Shown in pieces: positions 35,815 through 42,978 of a DNA stretch of 43,056 nucleotides (its first letter is position 1; each line of letters starts with the position of its first letter). Origin of the DNA: Victivallis vadensis (lineage in GTDB: Bacteria > Verrucomicrobiota > Lentisphaeria > Victivallales > GWF2-50-93). The notes under the pieces are model-generated. The model searched no databases. It was not told the origin of the DNA and saw nothing but the letters and a program-made list of their open reading frames with translations. The DNA is taken from the NCBI GenBank assembly GCA_945883805.1, contig CAMCYE010000015.1, forward strand, positions 1 through 43,056, given 5' to 3'. A program made the translations under genes and the position numbers.

Positions 35815-35830
35815 TTGTAATACAATACAA
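35815..35830 (-). promoter_or_regulatory. GntR-type operator, site 4 (autoregulation)
   Basis: TTGTAATACAATACAA holds a perfect TTGTA-A-TACAA inverted repeat (35815-35825) and the complement of the 12-bp motif (35819-35830). It lies 88 bp upstream of the regulator start codon. Confidence 0.6.
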
Positions 35831-35888
35831 GTAATTCAAAAACATACAATATCAATCTTTTCCATCCACATAGATATTCTCGGGGAAG

Positions 35889-35945
35889 TCCTTTCGCATA
35901 TATAGTTTTTTAGAAAACAATGAATTATTTGTCTGAAAAACTATA
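35889..35945 (+). repeat. AT-rich palindromic intergenic repeat, copy 2
   Basis: The arms TATAGTTTTTTAGA (35901-35914) and TCTGAAAAACTATA (35932-35945) pair at 13 of 14 positions. It is similar to 461-516 along its whole length and in the same orientation. It ends 9 bp before the TTGACA box of the next promoter. Confidence 0.6.
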
Positions 35946-35953
35946 GTCTAAAC

Positions 35954-35994
35954 TTGACATGAAATAAAATCCATGATACTAGCTGTATTGTATT
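35954..35994 (+). promoter_or_regulatory. Promoter and GntR-type operator, site 5
   Basis: TTGACA (35954-35959) and GATACT (35975-35980) are 15 bp apart. CTGTATTGTATT (35983-35994) follows at the expected transcription start, a classic repressor position. It drives the two propeller genes. Confidence 0.6.
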
Positions 35995-36017
35995 TTATGT
36001 CCAATGGAGGTGAAGCC

Positions 36018-37391
36018 TTGATATTATCAATTGAACATAACGGTGTTTTGGTCGACGCATGCGGCCTGTCAGGAGAACAGAAGCAGGCCAACATCTTTCC
36101 GGCGCATCCGTCAGGAATGCAGCTGAGCCGGAACCGCTGGCTTCTGTTGATTGCCACCCGGGGCGTGCGACAGCATGATGACGACCACAGCATTGTCTAC
36201 CAGCTGCGGGCGGATACTCCGGACGGTACTCTGTTGCGCGAAGGATTTCTACAACAGACCTGTAGCGACTGGGATCCCTTCCAGGATGGTTCCTCCTATG
36301 TCTGCCTGCTTCGGCATGCCATGGGTTTCGGTATCCCAAAAGGTGCGCTCATCAAAGGCAAGCCCGCGCAAAACGCCAACAGGTTCGCAGCGATTTGGTG
36401 CCGTTCAGCGGCTGGAGTGCTTGATTCGGCCACTGGACTTTACACCTACAATCCGGAATTGGAGAGGAAGACACTGGAAGTGGTCTGGTGTCAGTTCCGC
36501 TTAAACGACACAGATGACGACATCGAAATCCTCCGCAAGCCGGAGAAAATGCGACAGAATGGCTATGCATCAGGAACCGCTTTCTGTCACGCGGAACAGG
36601 CCGGATTCATGATCGCCAACCTAGTGCCGCCAGTGCCATTCAATGACAATTGCTGCGAATGGATATCTGCCATGCACAGTGGTATCGGCATCATGGTGGT
36701 CAAATTCCGCTACGATGACCGGACCGGAATTTATGAGTGGGTCGAAACCGGGCCAGCCAGACTTGGCAACGAACAGTTCGCCCTGAGTGAACCCACGCTG
36801 GCACGCGGCGATGATGCTTGGATTATTGGTGTACGTGTCCGCTATATCAATCCGCAACAGGTACCTGACTGGGCTGGTGATCGGGCTCGGGATCGTGGGC
36901 ATACCGGCTGGATTAAGGTTGAAGACCCCTTCAGGGAAATGCCTTTCCCGAAAATAGTAGAAGACCCACATCGCGAAGCACCAATGACTATCTATCGCTG
37001 TGCCGACGGGGTTATCCGCTTGTTTTCAGGTGACTTGAAAAAATCGCCATATGGGCAGCGCCGTGATCCGATCTATTGCTGGGATGTAAATACGGACGAC
37101 TTCAGTGTATCAAACAGGCGGGTTGTTTTTGACAGCGTGAAGGCGGGAGTGTTTCCCGATGACCCAAAATTGCCGCGCTGCACAAGCTTTGCCTGCGTAT
37201 TTCCACACGTCGGCGGTGCGGCGCAGACGGTTGCCCATCGTGTGATGTGTTATCGTTACCTCCCCGAGATGGATCCCGGAAATCCACCAATTTCTCCGGA
37301 GCAGATGCTGGCGCACGGCATCTATTATGCCTCAATCAGATACCAAAATGAATACCCGCCGTTCTGGCATTTTACCGAAAAAAGTAATTAA
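36018..37391 (+). CDS. Sialidase-like (BNR-type) beta-propeller protein
   Basis: A 457-aa protein without signal peptide. Features such as RNRWLLLIATRG, GSSYVCLLRHA and LARGDDAWIIGVRVRYI, spaced through the chain, and a late PMTIYRCADGVIRLFSGDLK, resemble sialidase-superfamily six-blade propellers. The Arg triad cannot be assigned with confidence. I choose TTG 36018 because GGAGGTG lies exactly 6 bases upstream; the in-frame ATGs at 35973 and 35997 would place coding sequence over the promoter and operator. It is followed by the lipoprotein propeller after 14 bp, one operon. A glycosidase or lyase on the target glycan is possible. Confidence 0.65.
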   Translation: MILSIEHNGVLVDACGLSGEQKQANIFPAHPSGMQLSRNRWLLLIATRGVRQHDDDHSIVYQLRADTPDGTLLREGFLQQTCSDWDPFQDGSSYVCLLRHAMGFGIPKGALIKGKPAQNANRFAAIWCRSAAGVLDSATGLYTYNPELERKTLEVVWCQFRLNDTDDDIEILRKPEKMRQNGYASGTAFCHAEQAGFMIANLVPPVPFNDNCCEWISAMHSGIGIMVVKFRYDDRTGIYEWVETGPARLGNEQFALSEPTLARGDDAWIIGVRVRYINPQQVPDWAGDRARDRGHTGWIKVEDPFREMPFPKIVEDPHREAPMTIYRCADGVIRLFSGDLKKSPYGQRRDPIYCWDVNTDDFSVSNRRVVFDSVKAGVFPDDPKLPRCTSFACVFPHVGGAAQTVAHRVMCYRYLPEMDPGNPPISPEQMLAHGIYYASIRYQNEYPPFWHFTEKSN

Positions 37392-37405
37392 AGGTTGCTG
37401 CAAAA

Positions 37406-39538
37406 ATGATTAAACGAGTCATGTATGTTTGTCTTTCTGTTATGGTATTAAATGCCTGCAATAATCCGGCCACGGCTCCTGAACCGGTGGCGAAGGTAGA
37501 AAACGGCGACATTACAAGGGCGGTTTCGCCTCTGCCTTCATTACCCGTTCTTAAAATGGAAAAATTGGCCGCGCCTGTGGCAACTGCACGCTGTTTCAGC
37601 TTTGGATTGGCGCCTAATGCCGCAGGCAACTGGCGTTTTGTCGGCGAATTCATGAACTACAATAACACCAATGGTCCGGGCAAGGAAAAAGAGACAATCC
37701 AACTCCCCTCCGGTCAACATTATCTGGCCTATACCAACAAAGAGGCGCGTCCTGAAGCCGAATGGGTGATTGCAGATTTGCAGTCCGGTAAAACCAAGCT
37801 CGTGAAATTGCCGGGGTTTCATTCTGTGATTTCCTGCCTGGCTGGGAATGGCCGTATTTTCTTCGGTGTTGACTATGCCCACGTCTATTATTATGATCCG
37901 GTGGAAGATACAGTGAAACCGATGGCCCGAGTTGTCGAAGACATCATACAGCTCCGTCAATTTTACAAATTCATGATGGGAGCCGACGGCATGCTTTACG
38001 GTTCCGCACAAGCCACCAATGGACTTACGACTCTGATCCGGATCAATCCGGACACCCTGGAATATAAATTGTATGACCAGGTTGGAATTCCAGGCCGCCG
38101 CGAAGGACTCACCTATGGATATTATCTCGCAATTGACCCACCCTGGATCTATGTGGCGGTAGGACAGGGAAACTGGGAACTATTCGCGGTCAACGCCGAA
38201 ACTGGCGAAAAAAAATGCCTGATCGATGTTCAGAGTGAGCCGTCCCGGATCTCTGTCCAGCAGGATGCCGACTACTGCACTGCCAGTTTGAGCGGAGCCG
38301 GCCGGAATGAACGCTACTGGCTGATCGATGGAACCGCCATACCAATTGTCGAAGGCAAGAAACCAGATGCCGTTCCCATGAGCCGGAAAACCTATAAAAT
38401 GGTCGAATGGAAAAACACCAAACCAATGAATATCGGAAATCCTCCTGAAGTGGATACAGCTGTTGCTACGGCCGTGGACAGCCAAGGCAAAGGAGTTATC
38501 CCATGGCGTCCAGCCGCTCCAGTAACCACTGTCGATCCGAAAAACCCACCACCGGACCGCCCTTGGACCGGGAAGGTTTCTTACGCAATTGAAAATGCGG
38601 CACCGGTGAAAATCGAGTCACTCATTACCCTGTCGGACGGGTCCCTATATGGCAACACAGAGCAGTACAACGGGCATTTTCGTTATGATCCGAGTACGAA
38701 AAAACTGGATTATTACGGCAAGTTTGGGCCGAGTCAAACAAGAACGGTCATGGTTGATGGAAAAATTTATATTGACGGCTACCCTAATACCGTGCTGTAT
38801 GTATATGATCCAGCCAAACCCTGGACGGCCAATACCCAAAGCGGAGGGAAATTCCCGGAAGACAATCCGAAATGGCTCGGAACCATGGGACAGGGTTGTG
38901 CCGAAGCCCACCACTGCCGGGCACTACTTAGCGGTGGTAACGGCAGAATTTACATGATGGGACAGCGGGAACGCTGGTCCACCGGGACCGGCTTGGGATA
39001 TTATGATATCAAAACCAATAAATTTTTCGGTCTCGGCAACGTGAACAAGGAAATTGATCCGGTCGGGCTGGTTGTCCTGCCAAAATGCGGACGTCTGGTT
39101 CTTTCCGGAAAACCGGCTCAGGGCGGGGATTCCCGTCTGATCATCTATGATTTAGATCTGAAAGAGATTGGGAGGATCGAAGTATTTCCAGGTCTGAGTG
39201 ACGGCGGCGCTCTGTTCAATTCAGAGTTTGACACGCAGTTTTTCGGGTGTGTTCAAAATCAAGAAACAAAGAAGTTCACACTCTATCGCTATGATCTTCT
39301 AAGCAATAAGATCATGAACCAGACCGAAGTTCCGGGCATGGTTGAAACGGTATTTCAACGCTCGTCAGACCATTTCTGGTGGGCGGTTGCCGACGGTACC
39401 TTGTTTTCCCTTGAGTCGGCAACGTTGAAATTGAACCCTATTGGAAAGTTAGATAACGGCATCAATTTTCCGGTCTGGATCGGCAGAAACCTTTATGGGG
39501 CTAATGGAGGTTGTCTAGTCCGGATCGCAGTTCCTTGA
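37406..39538 (+). CDS. Lipoprotein beta-propeller
   Basis: A 710-aa protein with a lipoprotein signal ending LNAC (Cys18). Propeller blades appear as GRIFFGVDYAHVYYYDP, GMLYGSAQATNG, PPWIYVAVGQGNWEL, GSLYGNTEQYNGHFRYDP and NGRIYMMGQRERWSTGTG. It is a paralogue of 18942-20930 along the whole length, but adds a Pro-rich segment (about 345-390) and a lipid anchor. It would thus be held at a membrane surface while the paralogue is released. Its function is unknown; glycan binding or lyase activity are options. AAAGG precedes ATG 37406. Confidence 0.78.
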   Translation: MIKRVMYVCLSVMVLNACNNPATAPEPVAKVENGDITRAVSPLPSLPVLKMEKLAAPVATARCFSFGLAPNAAGNWRFVGEFMNYNNTNGPGKEKETIQLPSGQHYLAYTNKEARPEAEWVIADLQSGKTKLVKLPGFHSVISCLAGNGRIFFGVDYAHVYYYDPVEDTVKPMARVVEDIIQLRQFYKFMMGADGMLYGSAQATNGLTTLIRINPDTLEYKLYDQVGIPGRREGLTYGYYLAIDPPWIYVAVGQGNWELFAVNAETGEKKCLIDVQSEPSRISVQQDADYCTASLSGAGRNERYWLIDGTAIPIVEGKKPDAVPMSRKTYKMVEWKNTKPMNIGNPPEVDTAVATAVDSQGKGVIPWRPAAPVTTVDPKNPPPDRPWTGKVSYAIENAAPVKIESLITLSDGSLYGNTEQYNGHFRYDPSTKKLDYYGKFGPSQTRTVMVDGKIYIDGYPNTVLYVYDPAKPWTANTQSGGKFPEDNPKWLGTMGQGCAEAHHCRALLSGGNGRIYMMGQRERWSTGTGLGYYDIKTNKFFGLGNVNKEIDPVGLVVLPKCGRLVLSGKPAQGGDSRLIIYDLDLKEIGRIEVFPGLSDGGALFNSEFDTQFFGCVQNQETKKFTLYRYDLLSNKIMNQTEVPGMVETVFQRSSDHFWWAVADGTLFSLESATLKLNPIGKLDNGINFPVWIGRNLYGANGGCLVRIAVP

Positions 39539-39566
39539 GTCAATTATTCGGCTGCACCGAGACTCT

Positions 39567-39759
39567 CTAGCCTGGATTATTCACGCGACGTGAATAATCC
39601 ACCGCTACGCGGACGTGATCTCGTTGCAAAGCAACGAGAAACGTGGTGACGCCCCGTTTGTTCGTTGTTCCAACAACGAACATCACGGCTTCTGCCCAAG
39701 TCCTTGGGCAGAAGTGATTTATTCATTGGCGGCCATGCCGCATGAATTAATCAGGCTAG
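39567..39759. repeat. 193-bp multi-hairpin element
   Basis: CTAGCCTG (39567-39574) pairs with CAGGCTAG (39752-39759) as an outer stem. Inside lie six consecutive hairpins. HP1 is GGATTATTCACG/CGTGAATAATCC, 12 bp, loop CGA (39574-39600). HP2 is CCGC/GCGG (39602-39612). HP3 is TCTCGTTGC/GCAACGAGA, loop AAA, flanked by ACGT/ACGT (39613-39644). HP4 is GTTCGTTGTT/AACAACGAAC (39660-39681). HP5 is CTTCTGCCCAAG/CTTGGGCAGAAG (39689-39714). HP6 is ATTCAT/ATGAAT around a GC stem (39721-39747). Stems are perfect Watson-Crick in all but the last, and loops are 2-3 nt. It starts 29 bp after the propeller stop codon. Confidence 0.85.
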
Positions 39760-39844
39760 CCTCGATGCGGTTTTCGCACAAAATCAGTCACAATATTGAA
39801 TTTCAGAGAATATGCTATATCTTTTCCGACAAATAAGGTGGAAT

Positions 39845-40066
39845 ATGACAAGATATCAGAAAGCATTGAAGGCCATGCATAATGCTGAAGACAGGCATCC
39901 GCAGAGTTTTGTAGCGGTTGATCCTAACAGCGGCAGGATTGTAGCACACAGCCGGAAACTGTCTGGAATAAAAAAAGCCATATCGACAACAAAATCCTTA
40001 GGCGGATTGATCATCAGCAAAAAACTTCCGGAAAATTACCATGGATATTTTAACTTATCCGTTTGA
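39845..40066 (+). CDS. Small DUF5678-like protein
   Basis: A 73-aa protein: PQSFVAVDPNSGRIVAHSRK, then ISTTKSLGGLIISKKLPENY. This fits the short DUF5678-type pattern (a xxFVAxDxxxGxVVAxG strand pair, helix, then a strand with a Pro-rich end). I start it at ATG 39845 behind AAGGTGG. Its end overlaps the aspartic-protease gene by 26 bp in another frame, so the two are co-translated. Its role is unknown; in such pairs the small protein may be partner or substrate of the protease. Confidence 0.6.
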   Translation: MTRYQKALKAMHNAEDRHPQSFVAVDPNSGRIVAHSRKLSGIKKAISTTKSLGGLIISKKLPENYHGYFNLSV

Positions 40067-40472
40067 CTGTTACGGTGAAATCCCAAGACCTCTAATACTT
40101 GTTAAAATTGATGACTTCAGCAATCCTTATCCAGCTCTTATCGATACAGGTGCAGATTTTTCCATCTTCCCTGAATGCTTCCTCACAGATCTGGGGCATT
40201 GCAATAAATCCCGAAAGGTCCTGTCTGCCAAGGCGGGCGGTTTTGGTGGGAAGGCTCATTATTTCATACATACATTGAAGATATCCCTGCTTGATGAAAA
40301 TCTAAATCCTGTCTGGGATACAGGAAAAATTAAAGTCGGTTTTGCCGAAAAATACTCAGGGATAGATTCTATTGTTCTCGGAAGGGATATAATATGCAGC
40401 AAATGGAGAAGACTGATAATAAATTCTGAAAGCGGCAATCCCAAGAGCTGGTCTGTGAAGATTTTTGTTTGA
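40041..40472 (+). CDS. Retropepsin-like aspartic protease
   Basis: A 143-aa protein. YPALIDTGADFSIFP has the D-T-G-A active site of clan AA proteases, and SIVLGRDIICSKWRRLIIN matches the LG(R/M)D block that follows in retropepsin-like proteins. One active site per chain implies a homodimer. Soluble, no signal peptide. It overlaps the upstream small gene by 26 bp, with no good ribosome site of its own, which suggests coupled translation. The natural substrate is unknown. Confidence 0.8.
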   Translation: MDILTYPFDCYGEIPRPLILVKIDDFSNPYPALIDTGADFSIFPECFLTDLGHCNKSRKVLSAKAGGFGGKAHYFIHTLKISLLDENLNPVWDTGKIKVGFAEKYSGIDSIVLGRDIICSKWRRLIINSESGNPKSWSVKIFV

Positions 40473-40660
40473 GGCATTTCTCCTGCAATTTAATCAATCT
40501 CTATCGTTTCTCTCTATCATCGAAAAAAACGGTGCCATTCGAATGCTGTTTCAACACTACGGGGCCTAGCACCATCTCCATAGTAATTTACACTCATAAC
40601 TTGACAGCGTAGAGTCGAATTACTGGTTTTTATCAAGTATCTATGCAGACGAATATTAAA

Positions 40661-41413
40661 TTAAGAATCTTCATTCAAACGCCCGCCTGCACACAAAACT
40701 TCCCACTTCGCCGAGGCTACTAGATAGAGTCTCGGCGGAAGTCTTTCCGCACTTAAAAGGCATATGAGCCGACCAGACGCTTGGCGTTCCCGGGAACGCC
40801 AAGATGTAATGGAGTTAACTTGAGAAATACTTACACAACCTTGAATTCCAAAACGCTTAATTAATCCTACTCCCTTAGGACCTTTGCTATCGGTTCTTAA
40901 ATCAATCACACCTTCACCGATAACATCATTTTCTATTCTTAGTTGAGTTTGACTCCTTAAATCTTCCATTATACCAGACAAGACAATGACTAATCCATAT
41001 CCTGAGTCAATATCTCTATTAATAACAGCATTAAAGTTGCTTGTCTTGCCAGATTGCACACCAACAACAACCAGTCCTTTTACATAAAAAGGATTAAGTA
41101 ATTCAGGATCTCCCAATTTTTCTAATATTTTTAAACTGGATTTTTCTGTTTCTTCACGTACTGTCTTCGAGCTTCCTGCCTTCTCTAACAAACAATAGTA
41201 TCTGTCATAATAGTTCCATTGAATTTTATTTTTACGTTCTGCAGTTAACCAAGTTTTAACCCCACTCTTTGTTAAGATACTACATGGATTGATTTCGATA
41301 GGGTTAACAGAAAGGTATTCTCCGTCAGTCCGGGTTGTTGCCAGAGATTCTATGTCCATTGTAATCCGGGTTTTGGTTTCCGGTAAAGGCCGTTCATTTC
41401 GGGAGTGTTGCAA
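40661..41413 (-). pseudogene. Truncated Z1-domain protein (defence-associated ATPase/endonuclease)
   Basis: From about 41281 the frame matches Z1 proteins: KTWLTAERKNKIQWNYYDRY, then ILEKLGDPELLNP, the P-loop GLVVVGVQSGKTSNFNAVIN, and GYGLVIVLSGIMEDLRSQTQ. Z1 proteins (around 900 aa) occur with MORC ATPases, PD-(D/E)xK nucleases and methylases in restriction-like systems. Here only about 160 residues of the domain remain. Z1-like sequence ends at NSITS, whose last codon is 40802-40804, exactly where a 24-bp perfect palindrome (40780-40803) begins; the rest of the frame is nonsense. The true start is unclear, because the first 44 residues do not look like Z1. No partner gene survives in the window. 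Confidence 0.7.
40705..40803. repeat. Palindrome cluster at the Z1 breakpoint
   Basis: ACTTCGCCGAG (40705-40715) pairs with CTCGGCGGAAGT (40731-40742) with one bulged G. The alternative hairpin GCGGAA/TTCCGC (40735-40750) shares one arm. CTTGGCGTTCCC/GGGAACGCCAAG (40780-40803) is a perfect 24-bp palindrome. The style matches 39567-39759. The gap 40473-40660 has no gene that I can see. Confidence 0.7.
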
Positions 41414-41574
41414 TCAGGAAATCGCCCGAATGAAGCAGAAGCCGCCCCCATGGCCTTTTTATTCCTTTAGGTTGAGACCGTTGCCGGTGTCTGTACACAG
41501 GATTGCCGACTTTGCAGCACCCATGTCATACTCCGCCTTGACTCCTCGCCGCCTGCGGTTATCTTTCCAGCAAT

Positions 41575-42426
41575 ATGGAAAACGAAAACCCAATCAATGC
41601 CAGCCCCTCATATCCCAAGGACATAGACGGCAACGCTTACCGCAGCCCAGAGCCCACGCTATGGCAGAAGCTGAAAAAGCTTATTGTGCCGGTAGCTGCG
41701 GCAATTATCATCGCCCTGAAGTTCGGCGCAAAGCTGAAATTCCTGGTTCTGCCGGTTCTGAAATTCCTGCCGCTCATCCTGAAGACCGGCGGCACTATGC
41801 TGCTTTCCCTGTGGTTCTACGCGATGAACTGGGGCTGGATGTTCGCAGCCGGCTTCACGGTGCTCATTTTGATCCACGAATGCGGACACCTGCTGGCCGC
41901 TAAGCGCGTTGGACTCAAGGTAGGGGCACCGGTTTTCATACCGTTCATGGGGGCGTTTATCGCGCTTAAGGATGCGCCGCGCAACGCATGGATAGAAGCC
42001 CAAGTCGCCATTGGCGGGCCTCTGCTTGGCGGAATCGGCGCACTGGCATGCCTTGCAATCTACTTCATAACAGGACAGCCTATATTCGCGGCATTGGCGT
42101 ATGTGGGGTTCATGCTAAACCTGTTCAACCTCGCACCCCTGGGGATTCTCGACGGCGGCAGGATAGTCTCGGCGCTATCGCTGTGGTTCTGGCTGGCGGG
42201 GTTCGCCGTCATGGCAGTCCTGATTGCCGGGCATCCCAACTTCATACTATTCTTCATAATTATATTTTCGCTGCCTTACATGTGGACGCAGTTCAAAAAC
42301 CGCAAGTCTGAGTTCTTCGCCGTCAGCCGAGCGCAGCGCTGGATCATTGCGGTTCTGTACTTCGGCCTGGTCGCCGTGATGGCCGCCGGCATGACGGTCG
42401 CCCATGTGCCGCCGCCTGCCGGCTGA
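41575..42426 (+). CDS. Site-2 protease family membrane metalloprotease (M50)
   Basis: A 283-aa integral membrane protein. VLILIHECGHLLAAK gives HExxH (H101-H105) inside a membrane helix. LNLFNLAPLGILDGGRI carries the second motif with the metal-ligand Asp (LDG). Five to six membrane segments; no PDZ domain. N-terminal 30 residues are polar and cytoplasmic. Such proteases cut membrane-bound regulators. The ATG at 41575 lacks a clear ribosome site. Upstream 41414-41574 shows nothing notable. It looks like core genome beyond the accessory region. Confidence 0.9.
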   Translation: MENENPINASPSYPKDIDGNAYRSPEPTLWQKLKKLIVPVAAAIIIALKFGAKLKFLVLPVLKFLPLILKTGGTMLLSLWFYAMNWGWMFAAGFTVLILIHECGHLLAAKRVGLKVGAPVFIPFMGAFIALKDAPRNAWIEAQVAIGGPLLGGIGALACLAIYFITGQPIFAALAYVGFMLNLFNLAPLGILDGGRIVSALSLWFWLAGFAVMAVLIAGHPNFILFFIIIFSLPYMWTQFKNRKSEFFAVSRAQRWIIAVLYFGLVAVMAAGMTVAHVPPPAG

Positions 42427-42516
42427 CACCATTGATAGAATAAATTCTTATTTTCCCCCGATACAAGCCCCTCCCCTTCACCTTATAAATTCCCCCAAAT
42501 TGAAAAACATCCGCCT

Positions 42517-42545
42517 TTGCAATTCCAAGTTTCCCCTGCTATTTT
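42517..42545 (+). promoter_or_regulatory. Promoter of the SWIB gene
   Basis: TTGCAA (42517-42522) and TATTTT (42540-42545), 17 bp apart, with TGC just before the -10 box (extended -10). It lies 34 bp upstream of the start codon. Confidence 0.4.
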
Positions 42546-42579
42546 CAAATGTATTCTGAAACATAAACAGGAGGACGAC

Positions 42580-42834
42580 ATGGCGAAGGCGGCAACATCG
42601 AAGTTCATGGCACCGGTGACACCAAGTGAAAAGCTGGCGGCAATCGTAGGCGCAACACCAATTCCCAGGACGGAAGTCACGAAGAAACTCTGGGCGTACA
42701 TCAAGAAAAACAAACTCCAGGACAGCAAGAACAAACGCAACATCAACGCCGATGACAAGTTGAAACCGATCTTTAAGAAGGATCAGGTCTCGATGTTTGA
42801 AATGACCAAATTGGTGTCGAAGCACCTTTCGTAA
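42580..42834 (+). CDS. SWIB/MDM2-domain protein
   Basis: An 84-aa protein that is almost entirely one SWIB domain: KFMAPVTPSEKLAAIVGATP, PRTEVTKKLWAYIKKNKLQD, KRNINADDKLKPIF, then VSMFEMTKLVSKHLS. Stand-alone SWIB proteins occur in Chlamydiae and relatives and are thought to bind DNA or chromatin-like proteins. ATG 42580 follows CAGGAGGAC; the longer frame upstream would contain that ribosome site. A terminator follows at 42855. The window begins with the same last codons, so two SWIB loci bracket the region. Confidence 0.92.
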   Translation: MAKAATSKFMAPVTPSEKLAAIVGATPIPRTEVTKKLWAYIKKNKLQDSKNKRNINADDKLKPIFKKDQVSMFEMTKLVSKHLS

Positions 42835-42854
42835 GATTTGATTCCCTTGAATCA

Positions 42855-42879
42855 GGGGCCGGACACCCGGCTCCTTTTT
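42855..42879 (+). terminator. Rho-independent terminator of the SWIB gene
   Basis: GGGGCCGG and CCGGCTCC pair (one G-T) around a short loop, followed by a run of five T. Confidence 0.8.
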
Positions 42880-42978
42880 CTTTCAATTATCCAACCTCCG
42901 GGTAACATTGCCCCTAAGTTGCAATAAATTTTGATATTTATCTTGTTTGTGATATTTTAAAGGCGAAAGGTGGACACA

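Noticed and set aside
39567..39759. Integron attC site or attachment site
   Set aside because: The RYYYAAC/GTTRRRY core boxes are not seen and no integrase gene is present. An attC site has one imperfect hairpin, not six perfect ones.
39567..39759. CRISPR array
   Set aside because: The hairpins differ from each other in sequence and there is no repeat-spacer periodicity or cas gene.
40661..40801. C-terminal 50 residues of the Z1 frame as real protein
   Set aside because: The sequence falls in a palindrome cluster, is Arg/Ser/Leu-rich and unlike any Z1 continuation.
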